From Poriferisulfidus sp963668445 (GTDB lineage Bacteria; Pseudomonadota; Gammaproteobacteria; Poriferisulfidales; Poriferisulfidaceae), in NCBI GenBank assembly GCA_963668445.1, contig OY764335.1:62001-126000 (forward strand): a stretch of 64,000 bases of DNA, read 5' to 3'. Shown piece after piece: positions 27,718 to 38,100 of the stretch (position 1 is the first letter of the stretch; each line of letters opens with the position of its first letter). The position numbers and the translations under genes are program-made. Below the pieces are notes generated by a model, which worked only from the letters and a program-made list of their open reading frames with translations, ran no database searches and was not told where the DNA came from.

Positions 27718-29765
27718 AATTTTCTTGGGGAGCGCTCATGCGCTACGCCGCCATCGGCGTACTGGCGCTGGTGCTGGCAGGGCTTTTGGCCCTCAGCTAT
27801 CTGGTTTTGACTTTCGAGCCGAACGATTATCGGGAGGAACTGGTCGCTTCAGTGGAAGAGCGCACCGGTCGGGCCTTTGCCGTGGACGGCGACTTGGAAC
27901 TGCACTTGGATCTGCCGCTGGTCGGCTTTGAGGTGCATGGCGTGACGCTCGACAACGCCGTCGGCTTCGGCCAGGAGCCCATGTTCGCCGTGAAGCGCGC
28001 CGAAGTGTACCTGCAATTGGTGCCTTTGCTGCGGGGCGATTTGCAGGTGCATTCGATGCTGCTGGACGGCATGCGCTTGCAGTTGCGCCGCAAGGCCAGC
28101 GGGCATAGCAACTGGGACGGGCTGCAGGCGGCGGCGGAAGCGCCCGATGCTGCGGCCGAATCCGGCGCGGCCAGCGCCGTGGCGTCCGGCATTCAGAGGC
28201 TGCAGCTGACGGATGCCACGATCGCGCTCTGGGATGAGCTTCGCGGCCGGCGCATGCGCTTGGCGGAACTGGATCTGATGCTGGAACAGGCGTCGCTGGA
28301 TGGCAGCGTCCGACTCGAGATGGAGGGCGAAGCCATGGCTTGGTCCGGACCGCGCGACGACGGGCGCATCAATGCGACGCTGCAATTGGCCGGAACCCTC
28401 GAGGCGGACGCGACCGGACAGCGCATCACTGGTCGGAAACTGGAGGCGGCATGGGACTTGGCCGGGCCGGCGTTCGCTTTCGAGAGTATGGGATCCGCGG
28501 CGCAGGCCGAAGCGTTCGTGTGGGACCGAGAGGCGGATAGTGTGCAGGTGCAAGGCATGCGCTTGCAAGCGGAAGGGGCCGAACTGGATTTCGCGCAGCT
28601 GCGCATACGCAGCGCGGCGCACGCGCCCGAGGTCGGCGGCCGCGTAGAGGCGTCCGGAGTCGATGTCCGCCGCTGGCTGGAATTGTTCGGCGTGGGCATG
28701 CCGGAACTCGCCAGCCCCGATGCCTTGAAGACTCTGTCCGGGAGCAGCGAATTCCGAATCCATCCGCAAGGCCTCCATCTTTCGGGCTTGGACGCGACGC
28801 TGGATGGCATGCTGTTGCGCGGCGATCTGGCGCTTCTGGATTTTGCGCAGCCCCGGGTCGTGTTGTCGCTGCAGTTGGGCGAACTGGCACTGGATCGCTA
28901 CCTGCCGGCTCCGGTGCAGGATGCCGACGAAACTGCGCCTTCCGCATCGGTGGGCGCGGAACGCGGCGCGACATGGCCGCTGGCGTGGCTGCGGCGGCAG
29001 AACATCGACATGCAGATGGAGGTCGAGACGCTGCGCTGGAGGGAGTTGGCTTTGGTGCGGCCGCAGTTCGAACTGACGGCGGTCGGCGGGCTTTGGAAGT
29101 TTGATGTGCGGCACGGGCGCATGGGTGCCGGAACGTTCGCGGCGGGTCTCCAGTTGGATGTGTCCGGCGGCGTGCCGCACTATCAGGGGCGCATGGCTTT
29201 GGAGAAGGTGGAGCTGGCGCCGCTGTTGGCGCTGCGGGCCGGAAGCGGGCCGGTGCCGGTGTCTGGCACGACCGATTTGACGGCGGAGTTGAAGGCGCGC
29301 GGCTATCAGGCGGAGACGTTCTGGCCGTCCTTGGGCGGTTCCCTCCAGGCGGAAGTGCGCAACGGCGCCTTGCAGGTCGGCAGCGTGGCGCAGGCGGTGG
29401 AGAGCGCGGTGGCGGTGCTGCAGGGCCGTCCCAAGGAGACGGCGGGCGAAGGGCGGCTGCCGTTCGATTTCCTGCGGGCACGCTGGCAGGCGACCGACGG
29501 GCGGCTGGCGAATCGCGATCTGGAATTGCGGGCCGGAGCGATTGCGGTCACGGGCCAAGGCCACATCGATGTGCCCGGAGCCCAGATCGACTACCAGTTG
29601 AATGTGGTTTCGGGCGACGGCCCGCGCATTCCGGTGCGCATCTCCGGGCCGTTCGACGACCTGTCCCATTCGCTTGACCTGTCCGCACTGATCAAGAAGC
29701 CGCTGGAAGATGCGGTTAAGAAGCCCAAGGAGCTCTTGGACAAGCTGCGGAACCGGTTCTTCTGA
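27714..29765 (+). CDS. AsmA family envelope protein
   Basis: A 683-aa protein with one N-terminal membrane anchor (about residues 9-33) and a long periplasmic beta-rich region. The N-terminal AsmA domain begins with FEPNDYREELVASVEERTGR, and the C-terminal AsmA_2 segment includes LPFDFLRARWQATDGRLANR. AsmA-like proteins are bridge-type proteins that move phospholipids between membranes. The ATG overlaps the moaC stop as ATGA. Confidence 0.85.
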   Translation: MKFSWGALMRYAAIGVLALVLAGLLALSYLVLTFEPNDYREELVASVEERTGRAFAVDGDLELHLDLPLVGFEVHGVTLDNAVGFGQEPMFAVKRAEVYLQLVPLLRGDLQVHSMLLDGMRLQLRRKASGHSNWDGLQAAAEAPDAAAESGAASAVASGIQRLQLTDATIALWDELRGRRMRLAELDLMLEQASLDGSVRLEMEGEAMAWSGPRDDGRINATLQLAGTLEADATGQRITGRKLEAAWDLAGPAFAFESMGSAAQAEAFVWDREADSVQVQGMRLQAEGAELDFAQLRIRSAAHAPEVGGRVEASGVDVRRWLELFGVGMPELASPDALKTLSGSSEFRIHPQGLHLSGLDATLDGMLLRGDLALLDFAQPRVVLSLQLGELALDRYLPAPVQDADETAPSASVGAERGATWPLAWLRRQNIDMQMEVETLRWRELALVRPQFELTAVGGLWKFDVRHGRMGAGTFAAGLQLDVSGGVPHYQGRMALEKVELAPLLALRAGSGPVPVSGTTDLTAELKARGYQAETFWPSLGGSLQAEVRNGALQVGSVAQAVESAVAVLQGRPKETAGEGRLPFDFLRARWQATDGRLANRDLELRAGAIAVTGQGHIDVPGAQIDYQLNVVSGDGPRIPVRISGPFDDLSHSLDLSALIKKPLEDAVKKPKELLDKLRNRFF

Positions 29766-29778
29766 GCGGGCCGATGCC

Positions 29779-30780
29779 GTGTCGTTCGCCCGCCGCGTGA
29801 TTGAGTACCGCCGCCGGCACGGCCGGCGCGGCCTGCCGTGGCAACGGCCGCGGACCCTCTATCGCGTCTGGGTGTCGGAGATCATGCTGCAGCAGACGCA
29901 AGTGGCGACGGTCGTGCCGTACTTCCGGCGCTTCGTGCGGGCCTTCCCGAACGTCAAGCGTCTGGCCGAAGCTTCGCTGGATGCCGTGCTTGAGCACTGG
30001 TCCGGGCTCGGCTATTACCGGAGGGCGCGCTATTTGCATCAGGCGGCCTGTCGCATCCGCACTTCAGGCGGCCGCCTGCCGCGCAGCGTGGAGGATTGGA
30101 TGCGTCTGCCGGGGGTCGGGCGCAGCACGGCCGGGGCCATCGTGTCGCTCGCTCTGAATCAGCCGGCGCCAATGCTGGACGGGAATGCGCGGCGCGTCAT
30201 TGCCCGCCATCAAGGACAGCCTGAGGCGGCGGCCGGTGCTGCCTTGTGGCGCATCGCGGAGCAATTGCTGCCGAGCCGGGATGCTGCGGCCTACACGCAG
30301 GGGCTCATGGATTTGGGCGCGGAGGTATGCATGCCGCGGCGGCCGGATTGCGGCCGGTGCCCGCTCTCGTCGGATTGCCGGTATGCGATGCATGGTACGG
30401 CCGAGGCGCCTCCGCCCAAGCGTGCGCGGCCGGCTCGGCGCCGACTCTGGCTCGCCGCGCTGCAGGCGCGCGACGGCCAGGTGCTGTTGCAACGGCGCAG
30501 TCGCAGCGGCATCTGGGGCGGGCTTTGGAGCCTGCCCGAGTTCGAAGGTCGCGCCGCGGCGCAGCGTTGGGCGGCCGAACGGGTGGCTGGCCTGCAATGG
30601 ACGGAAGCACCGGTCGTGGTGCATCGCCTCAGCCATCTGACGCTGCATCTTCGCCCGTTGCGTGCGCAAATCCTCAATGCGGACAAACCGGAATTCGCGG
30701 CGGACGGCCGCTGGTTCGATCCGCAACGGCCGGCGGTCGGCATGGCGGCTCCCGTACGCAAGTTGCTCGGATCGTTGTGA
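29779..30780 (+). CDS. mutY: A/G-specific adenine glycosylase MutY
   Basis: Removes A mispaired with 8-oxoguanine. The 333-aa protein has the catalytic Glu in SEIMLQQTQVATV, the helix-hairpin-helix LPGVGRSTAGAIVSL with catalytic Asp in MLDGNARRV, the [4Fe-4S] motif (CMPRRPDCGRCPLSSDC), and a C-terminal NUDIX-like 8-oxoG domain (LLQRRSRSGIWGGLWSLPEF). A GTG start 11 bp after the AsmA stop gives the expected N-terminus. Confidence 0.94.
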   Translation: MSFARRVIEYRRRHGRRGLPWQRPRTLYRVWVSEIMLQQTQVATVVPYFRRFVRAFPNVKRLAEASLDAVLEHWSGLGYYRRARYLHQAACRIRTSGGRLPRSVEDWMRLPGVGRSTAGAIVSLALNQPAPMLDGNARRVIARHQGQPEAAAGAALWRIAEQLLPSRDAAAYTQGLMDLGAEVCMPRRPDCGRCPLSSDCRYAMHGTAEAPPPKRARPARRRLWLAALQARDGQVLLQRRSRSGIWGGLWSLPEFEGRAAAQRWAAERVAGLQWTEAPVVVHRLSHLTLHLRPLRAQILNADKPEFAADGRWFDPQRPAVGMAAPVRKLLGSL

Positions 30781-30791
30781 GCGGCCGGCCG

Positions 30792-31511
30792 ATGCGATTC
30801 TTCTTCGGGCTATGGATGGCGGCGGTCTGCCTTGCGCCGGCTGCGGCCGAAACATGGCGAGGCCTGACGGTAGCGCCGGAACACCGTTGTGCCCGCTACG
30901 ATGCCGACGAGTATCGGTACCCGCAATCCGTCGAGCCTCAGATCATCGCCCGGCTGGGCAAGATCTTCAGTCCCTATACGGCGCAGTGCTTCCAAGACCG
31001 GCGGCAGACCGACATCGAGCATATCGTGGCGCGTTCCGAGGCGCACGACAGCGGCTTGTGCCACGCCGACGCGGCCACGCGGCGAGCGTTCAGCGCCGAC
31101 TTGCTGAACTTGACTTTGGCCAGCCCCGGGCTGAACCGCCGCATCAAGCGGGATTATGACGCGGCGGACTGGATGCCGACCCTCAACCGCTGCTGGTTCG
31201 CCCATACGGTCGTGCAAGTGCGGCGCAAATACGGCCTGACGATCGATCGCCGCGAGGCGGCCGCGCTGGAGCGTGTGTTGGCGGCATGCGTTTCGCAGGC
31301 CATGCAGGAGACGGCTTGCGCTGCAAGCGCGGCGGCAGGCGCGCCTGCCGCGGGCGGAACCCAGGAAGCCTTGCGCTTGTGGGACGACGACAGGGACGGC
31401 CGCATCACCTGCCGCGAAGCGCGCCGCCACGGCCTTGCGCCGGTGGCGCGGGGCCACCGCGCCTATCCGCACATGCGGGACGGCGACGGAGATGGCGTCG
31501 TATGCGAGTAG
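30792..31511 (+). CDS. Secreted HNH nuclease with C-terminal excalibur calcium-binding domain
   Basis: A 239-aa protein with a clear signal peptide (residues 1-19). It has a DIEHIVARSEAHDSGLC and LLNLTLASPGLNR pair typical of HNH/GmrSD-type nucleases. The C-terminus has two Asp-rich loops (WDDDRDGRITCREA and MRDGDGDGVVCE) with cysteines, the hallmark of excalibur domains. I infer an exported, calcium-binding nuclease. It follows mutY by 11 bp. Confidence 0.78.
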   Translation: MRFFFGLWMAAVCLAPAAAETWRGLTVAPEHRCARYDADEYRYPQSVEPQIIARLGKIFSPYTAQCFQDRRQTDIEHIVARSEAHDSGLCHADAATRRAFSADLLNLTLASPGLNRRIKRDYDAADWMPTLNRCWFAHTVVQVRRKYGLTIDRREAAALERVLAACVSQAMQETACAASAAAGAPAAGGTQEALRLWDDDRDGRITCREARRHGLAPVARGHRAYPHMRDGDGDGVVCE

Positions 31512-31550
31512 CGGGAGCCTAGGGGCTGGGCGGCGCCTGTGCGCCTCGCG

Positions 31551-32948
31551 TCATGGGCGTTCGAAGGCGTACAGCAGGCGGCCGGTTGCGGATGCCATGG
31601 CCACGCGCTGGACTTTGGCGGACTTCCCCAATGCGGTTTCGAATGCTTCCGGCGTGTACTCCGCGAAGTCGCGGTCGCGCAAGGCCAGCAGATCGTCGGT
31701 ACGCGGGTCTCCGCGAGGCACGAATTCGACCAGCCCGCATGGGGCCAGCGCCGTGAGCCAGGCCGCGATTTGCGCGAGCGGAATACTGCGCCCGATAGCC
31801 AAGTGGTGCGTGATCGCCAGAGCCAGCAAGGCTTCGGCCTGATCCGTGCGTTGCAGGAGTGAACGCCGTTCATGGTGTCGCCAGCCTTGGGCAGGTGTCG
31901 GGTCGGCGAGGTCCTGGTACAACGCTAGAAAATCGAGGTTCTCCTGCCGGGCACGGGCCGAGGCTTGTTCGAGGGCGCCGAGGTCGCTGTCGAAACCGAC
32001 GGCCGACTGGGCGCCGGCGTCCAGCGCCGCCGCCGCGAATTCGCCGGAAGCGCAGCCCAAGTCCAGAATTTGCCTCGGGGCATGGGAGGCGGAGAAAGCG
32101 CGCACGGCTTCGGCTTTTGCATGTGCATCTTGATCGCAGTAGCTGGCGGCGGAAGAATAATCGCTCCATGGCGTGTCGGGTCGGCGTGGCGACAGCCGCT
32201 CAATCCAGCGCTGCAACTGGAGCAAGAGGCTCCGATAGGCCCGGCGGGGCAGCGGTCGGCGGCGTATGCGGGCTGCGAGTTCGCGCCGGGACGCGCCCCG
32301 GCGTTCCAAGCGAAGCGGGAGCAGCACATGCGTCCAGAGGCGCGGCGACACACGTGCTCGAAGGGGCAGCAGCGCGGCGAGGTCGCGGCCGGGCAGACCT
32401 TCTTGGCGGCTGCGCAGCCAGGCATGATGCGGCACGCCGAGCAGCGCCGTCAGCAGCAGCGGATTCAGGAACTGGGCGCAGAACTGCGCGTGGGCCGACC
32501 AGTACTCGCCTTCGCGATAGCGCCGTAGCGAAAGCCAATCGATGAAGATTGGGCGGGTGCCGATGAACTGCACATTGAAGGCGCTGGCGTCGGACAGGGC
32601 CAAGCCGTCTTCGAGCAGCCGCAATTGCAGGTCCAGATGCAAGAGCGCGGCCGCTTTCAGAGAGGAAAACGGCCATTCGCAGGCATACGAGACGAAAGGC
32701 AGGCGCGGATGTTCGACGAGTGTGCCGCCGGGCGGCATCTGCTGGCGCAGTTCTGGCGGGCAGGCATCTCCGAGTTCGTCCACCGCGATCAGGGCGCTTT
32801 CGGCGACGAGCGCACGCACGGCGGTGGAAGCGCACGCGGCACGGAAATCCTCCATGGCGCTTGCGGCGACCGTACGGAATACGCGCCCATCGCGGCTTTC
32901 CAGCACCTGCCCGGCCGGATCCCGGAACGAGGATCGTTCAGCGTGCAC
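31551..32948 (-). CDS. Class I SAM-dependent methyltransferase (NoeA-like)
   Basis: A 465-aa protein. The C-terminal half carries SAM motif I (ILDLGCASGEFAAAALDAGA) followed by VGFDSDLGALE. The N-terminal half has SDASAFNVQFIGTRPIFIDWLSL, as in NoeA/nodulation-type methyltransferases of unknown substrate. The start codon is GTG. A small membrane-protein gene immediately upstream is a frequent partner of this family, so the two probably form an operon. Confidence 0.72.
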   Translation of the reverse strand: MHAERSSFRDPAGQVLESRDGRVFRTVAASAMEDFRAACASTAVRALVAESALIAVDELGDACPPELRQQMPPGGTLVEHPRLPFVSYACEWPFSSLKAAALLHLDLQLRLLEDGLALSDASAFNVQFIGTRPIFIDWLSLRRYREGEYWSAHAQFCAQFLNPLLLTALLGVPHHAWLRSRQEGLPGRDLAALLPLRARVSPRLWTHVLLPLRLERRGASRRELAARIRRRPLPRRAYRSLLLQLQRWIERLSPRRPDTPWSDYSSAASYCDQDAHAKAEAVRAFSASHAPRQILDLGCASGEFAAAALDAGAQSAVGFDSDLGALEQASARARQENLDFLALYQDLADPTPAQGWRHHERRSLLQRTDQAEALLALAITHHLAIGRSIPLAQIAAWLTALAPCGLVEFVPRGDPRTDDLLALRDRDFAEYTPEAFETALGKSAKVQRVAMASATGRLLYAFERP

Positions 32949-32967
32949 GGATGCGGTTGGGGATGGT

Positions 32968-33225
32968 TCAGGAAGCGTCGGATGGCTTGTCTGGCGATGC
33001 CGGGTCGACGGTAGCGCGCGGGGTCTTCTGGAACAGGCGCTTCAGGCCGCCCAGCAGTTGCCGCCAATAGATGCCGAGCGCGGCGGCGGCGGCGGCCAGG
33101 CCGCCGAAGATTAGTTGCAGCATCACGCTGCCGACTCCGGGGTCGATGTAGGCCCATGCGGGCACGGGCGCGAACAGCAGTACGGCGCTAAAGCCTGATC
33201 GTACGGGACGGGAGGACGGAGGCAT
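32968..33225 (-). CDS. Small membrane protein upstream of methyltransferase
   Basis: An 85-aa protein with an N-terminal hydrophobic segment (residues 11-25), the short conserved-looking motif AYIDPGVGSVMLQLIFGG, and a second membrane helix (about 30-53), then a basic tail. The function is unknown. It lies 19 bp ahead of the methyltransferase gene. The start is the ATG giving MPPSSRPVRS. Confidence 0.7.
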   Translation of the reverse strand: MPPSSRPVRSGFSAVLLFAPVPAWAYIDPGVGSVMLQLIFGGLAAAAAALGIYWRQLLGGLKRLFQKTPRATVDPASPDKPSDAS

Positions 33226-33250
33226 GCTGGGCTCGCAAGCAGCCGGAGCG

Positions 33251-34195
33251 TCAGTCGCGGGACGAGAAGCCGGGCAGCAAAACCCAAACGGGATAGCCAT
33301 GGGCCTCAAGATCTTCTTTCACCTTGTCCGCATCTTCGTTCGCGTCCACATGCACGCGGACGCGGAACCACGACTGGTCGCCGCGCCAATATTCGCTCAG
33401 GCGTACGTCGTAGCCGAGCTCGAGCAGACGGCTCACTGTCTTTTCCGCTTTGGCTTTCTCTTGCATGGAGGCCACTTGGAAAACGGCATCCGGCATGGAT
33501 CCCGGCATGGCCACTTGAGCGGGGATCATTTCGGCGGGCAACTGGCTGTGGGGATCGTCAAGACCGGATTTGTCGATGGGGGTCACGTCGTACACTTCGG
33601 AGCCGGTATAGTCGACCTCCTCTTCCGGTGCGACCTCCACCCACTCCGGCGGCGCGGCAGGCTCGGGTTTGGCGTCGACCGGCGGCGGGGCATCCGCTTG
33701 CGGCGGGGGAGGCGGCGCATCGTCTTCCGCGTCGCTTTCCGGCGCGGGGGACGGGATGTTTCGGATCTTTTCGGCTTTTTCGAAGATCTTTGGAGGGATG
33801 ACAATCGGACGGATGGTTCCGAGTTGATCGGCAGGAGGCAACATCACTTCCACGTTGTGCGGCGACGGGGTGATGCGCACAACCTTGTTGCCGTTGTACA
33901 GGTCGGCGACGAACTTGCCTTCGTACATGGACAGCAGGTTGTTCAGCCCGTCCGTCAAGGATTCGCTTTGCACGGAGAAGGGCTGGCTAATGATGCGGTC
34001 CTCATCCGATTTCCATTCCATGGTCCAGCCATAGCTTTGGATCAATTTCTGAATGTTGGCGGAAAGGTGGCCTTCGTGAACGGAGAACCAGTCCTCTTCT
34101 TCAGTGGCGGCTGTCGTTGCTGGGAGGATCAGTGCCAGCAGCACGAGATGGCGCAGCGGCACCATCCGGAGCAGAAGACTCGGCCAGACAGTCAT
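33251..34195 (-). CDS. TcpQ-like and SPOR-domain envelope protein
   Basis: A 314-aa exported protein. A signal peptide follows either of two ATGs (34195 or 34165). The region HLSANIQKLIQSYGWTMEWK onward (about residues 40-105) resembles the TcpQ/PilL domain of type IVb pilus systems. A Pro/Glu/Asp-rich linker leads to a C-terminal SPOR domain (VFQVASMQEKAKAEKTVSRL), which binds denuded septal peptidoglycan. It may be linked to the PilPQRS-like block 7 kb away, but this is inference. Confidence 0.72.
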   Translation of the reverse strand: MTVWPSLLLRMVPLRHLVLLALILPATTAATEEEDWFSVHEGHLSANIQKLIQSYGWTMEWKSDEDRIISQPFSVQSESLTDGLNNLLSMYEGKFVADLYNGNKVVRITPSPHNVEVMLPPADQLGTIRPIVIPPKIFEKAEKIRNIPSPAPESDAEDDAPPPPPQADAPPPVDAKPEPAAPPEWVEVAPEEEVDYTGSEVYDVTPIDKSGLDDPHSQLPAEMIPAQVAMPGSMPDAVFQVASMQEKAKAEKTVSRLLELGYDVRLSEYWRGDQSWFRVRVHVDANEDADKVKEDLEAHGYPVWVLLPGFSSRD

Positions 34196-34354
34196 GCGGG
34201 CAGGGGGGGATTCAAGAGTTGCTTTCAGGCCGTTACGAATGCTGTAGGCTTGAGTGCCACGCATTGCACCGCAAGTATAGCAAGCAATTTGCCGGGGACG
34301 AGATTCGTCGCAATGTTGAGGGCCATGGTGGTCCATAAAACCCGCTTGAGGGCT

Positions 34355-34384
34355 ACAATACCATATATTGTGGCATATTGTCAA
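34355..34384 (-). promoter_or_regulatory. Candidate promoter for the TcpQ/SPOR gene
   Basis: On the minus strand, a perfect TTGACA (34384-34379) is followed after 18 bp by TATTGT (34360-34355), which is preceded by an extended -10 TGn. It sits in a marked AT-rich patch (34350-34415). The leader to the chosen ATG would be about 150 nt. Confidence 0.5.
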
Positions 34385-34441
34385 GAATATGGGATAAGAT
34401 TACGATATATAGCATCAGGCATGGGGTTTGCTCCTGTCCGT

Positions 34442-35167
34442 TCAGTTTGCGGGAGTGGTGACCAGAAAGCGCCACAGGCGCCTGCCCGGCGGACCTTCCA
34501 GCGTCAGTGCGGCATTTAGTGCGGCGATCATGGCTTCGCAGAAGCGTGCATGCGCGGTGCCGTCCGGCCGCAGTGCATGGATCAGGCTGGGTTCGACTCC
34601 TCCGGCCCGCATGGTTTCATGCAGCAGTGCCATATCGGCAGCGCCGGCGTCGTCCCAATGCATGGGGGAGGTTCGCGCTTGCGCTGCCGCGGCAATGAAG
34701 CGGGCGACATAGGTGCTGACCGGCGCCCGGTACGCCGGATTGGCATGGGTTGCGAGTGCCGCCGTGCCTTGGTATTCGTAGGCGAGGCACAGGTCGGCAT
34801 GGCCGTGCTTGGCGATGAGCGCGAACAGTTCCCGACGCGCTAGGACCAGTTCGCGCCAGTCCTCGGGCCGGCCTTGGCGCACCAGAGCGTTGTAGCGCGC
34901 CCAATGGGCTTGCGACAGGCGGGCCAGAGCCAAGCTGGCCGCTGGCCGTTCAGCTTGGTGCTTCAAGGCGACCAGTTGCGAGACCAGCGCATCGTAATGC
35001 TCCGGAAAATAGCGTTCTTGCGCTTGCAGCGCGGCATCGCCTGCGGCTTGCAGTTGCAGGCGCATGGCGGCATGCGCCTTGGGAAAACCCTCAGGCTTGG
35101 AGTCGCCGGCCGGTGCGGCGCCGCCGATGGTCACCAAGGCGGCGATGGCTAGGGTCCGGATTGTCAT
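34442..35167 (-). CDS. Hypothetical periplasmic protein
   Basis: A 241-aa protein of unknown function with a signal peptide (residues 1-20, ALVTIGGAAPAGDS at the cleavage region). The remainder is mostly Ala-rich helix. It is coupled by an ATGA overlap to the RND pump gene upstream, so it is the third gene of the adaptor-pump operon and may modulate or assist that efflux system. No catalytic motif was recognised. Confidence 0.65.
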   Translation of the reverse strand: MTIRTLAIAALVTIGGAAPAGDSKPEGFPKAHAAMRLQLQAAGDAALQAQERYFPEHYDALVSQLVALKHQAERPAASLALARLSQAHWARYNALVRQGRPEDWRELVLARRELFALIAKHGHADLCLAYEYQGTAALATHANPAYRAPVSTYVARFIAAAAQARTSPMHWDDAGAADMALLHETMRAGGVEPSLIHALRPDGTAHARFCEAMIAALNAALTLEGPPGRRLWRFLVTTPAN

Positions 35168-38100
35168 GCAGGAGCCCTCGAGGCCTGCTCCGGCCGCCAA
35201 CGGCGCAAGATGTGCTGCAGCCATTCCCGGAAATCGTCCAGAATCAGATAGACGCAGGGCAGCACCAGCAGGATCAGCACGGAGGCGAATAGCAGGCCCA
35301 CGCCGAGGCTGATCGCCATGGGCTGCAGGAATTGGGTTCGGCCGCTGGAGAAGAAGATCAGCGGCGAGACGCCGAGGAAGGTCGTGAGCGTGGTTAGAAG
35401 GATGGGACGGAAGCGCACCCGGCTGCCGGCCAGCAGGGCCTCGATGCGCGGATGCCCGGAGGCGCGCAGCTGCTTGACGAAACTGATCAGAATTAGCGAA
35501 TCGTTGATGACCACGCCGGACAGGGCCAGCAGTCCGATGAGCGATAGGAACTGCAGGTGCAGCCCGGCAAGCGCGTGGCCGACCGCCACGCCGACCAGTG
35601 CCAGCGGCAGGGTTGCGAGCACCGCCAGCGGGTCGAGCAGGGATTTGAACAGGGCGGCCAGAATGAAGAAGATGAGCACGAGCGCGATGACGGCGGCCGA
35701 TGCAAGGTCGCGGGTCGCCTCGCGGGTTTCCTGCTGGCCGCCCATATGCTGGTAGCGGTAGTCGTTCAGGCGCTGGTAGCGGTCGTCGAATTCGCGGTCG
35801 ACCAGCGTGGCGACGATGTCGGGCGTGGACAGGTTCGAGTCCACCTCAGCGGAGATGGTGACCATGCGCTCGCCGTTACGGCGATGGATGGTGGACAGGC
35901 CGCGGGTGGCGCGGATGTCGGCGACTTCGTGCAGGTACACCACGCCGTTCTGCGTTACGATCGGCAGCTGGTGGAAGGCGGCGGAATCGCGCCGCATGCC
36001 TTCCGGGTACAGGGCGCGCACGGGGATCCGCCGGTCGGCGCGATTGATGTAGATCGCCTTGTCGCCCTGATAGCCCATTCGCACGGCGGTGCCCAGTTCG
36101 GCTTGCGTCAGGCCGAGTTCGCGGCCGCGCTCGTTCAGGGCGTACTGGTATTCCATCTTGCCGGGCTCCAGATCGTGGCGGGCATCCTGCACGCCCGGCA
36201 GGCGGCTCAGGAACTTGCGCATCTGTTCGGCTTGCCGGCCCAGTTCCTGCACTTCCGGGCCGACGATGCCGATTTCGATATCGGCACCGGCCGGTCCGCC
36301 TCGGATGCCAAAGATCGAGGCGTGCCGAATGCCGGGCATGGTTTCCAGTGCTTGGCGGATTTCGGCCGTAATCTCTTCGGTCGGTCGTACGCGCGTGCCG
36401 GCACTGCCGAACTTCCAGATGAGCAGCGGGCTGACGTAGGCTTCGATCCATCCTTCGGGCGCCATGGGCGCCAGATTGACGTTGAACTGGAGGCGGTTGC
36501 TTCCGAAGGTGTAGCGGTGCGCCCGCGTCGCCGTCATGCCGATGTTGGTCAGGAGGCTGTCCAGTTCTTCGGGCGGCACGATGCGCATGATGGCGTCTTC
36601 GATGCGCGTGGCCAGCCGGGCCGAATCGTCCAGTCCGTACGTGGCCGGAGCTTCGATGTTGATCAGGAGCTTTTCGTGGTCGAGATCGGGGAACTGGGTG
36701 TACGGCAGGCGCGTCAGCATGAAGGCCAAGGTGATCAGCAGCACGCCGGCGGTGGCGCCGCCGACCAGATAGCGGTTGCGGATGCTCCAGGCGAGCATGT
36801 GCCGGTAGTAGGCCAGAACCGTTTTCCAGAGGACCGCTTCGCGCGTTTCTTTCCGGCGCAGCATTTCGGCCGAGTGCGAGGGCAGGATCAGGAACGCTTC
36901 CAGTAGCGAGCCGAGCAGTGCGGCCGTAACGATGACGGGGATGACTTCCACGAACTTGCCGAACGTGCCGGTGATGCCGAAGAGCGGAATGAATGCGGCG
37001 ATGGTCGTGCCGATGGAGGCCAGCACCGGCCAGAACACTTCGCGGGCGCCGAGGTAGGCGGCTTCGTGGCTTTCGAGGCCCTCCTCGATGTGCCGGTACG
37101 TGTTTTCGGAGATGATGATGGCGTCGTCCACCACCAGGCCGAGCACGAGCAGAAAGGCGAACATGCTGATCATGTTGATGCTGTAGCCCAGCAGCGCCAT
37201 CATGGCGACAGCGGTCATCATGGCGACAGGAATGCCGAGCGCCGTAATCAGCGCCATGCGGAAGTTGAGCATGAAGTACAGCGCGAACAGCAGCAGCACC
37301 AGCGCCACCGCGCCGGACGACTGCACGGTGTTGACGCGGTTTTCGATCGGCACCGACATATCCGCGAACAGGCTGGCGCGGATGCCGGGCGGCAAGGTGC
37401 GGCTGGCGAACTGCTGGCGCACCCGTTCGGCGATCCGGTACGTGGATTCCTGCTGATTCTTCGTGACGACCAGGTTGACCGACGGCTCGCCATTGAAGCG
37501 GGCGAGCGTGAGGGCTTCCTCCAGATGCGGCGCGACGCGCCCCAGGTCCCGGATGCGCAGCTGCCCGCCCTGCGCGTTGCGGCGCACCACGACGGCGCCG
37601 ATTTCCTCGGCGGTTTCCGCGCCAATGCCGCGCAGCAGGATATCGCCTTCGGCGCTGCGGATGACGCCGCTTGGCGTGTTGCGCAGATTGCGCTGCAGTG
37701 CCGCCGTGACTTCGTTCAGGCGCACGTCGCGGGCGCCCAGCTTGCGCGGGTCCAGTTCCACCCACATTTCCCAGTCACGCTGGCCGGAGACCCGCACTCC
37801 CGAGACACCGGGCACCTGCAGCAGCTCCTGGCGCATCCGTTCGGCCAGATCGTACAGCTGCGGCATGGGCACATCGCCGTGCAGGGCCACGGAGATCACC
37901 GGAATGTTGTGCTTCAGGTGCGAGATCTGCGGCGTGTCGGCGTTCTCGGGGAAATCCTCGATGGCATCGACGGACATGCGCATTTCGCGCAGCAGTTCGT
38001 CGGCGTTGGCGTCTTCCGTCAGTTTGTAGACGATGATGGACAGGCCTTCCTGCGAGGTCGAGGTCACCGTATCGATGTCGGTCAGTTCTTCCAGAGCCTC

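Noticed and set aside
33224..34519. Plus-strand frame of 431 codons opposite the TcpQ/SPOR gene
   Set aside because: Arg, Gly and His-rich shadow; the minus strand has a signal peptide, a Pro-rich linker and a SPOR domain.
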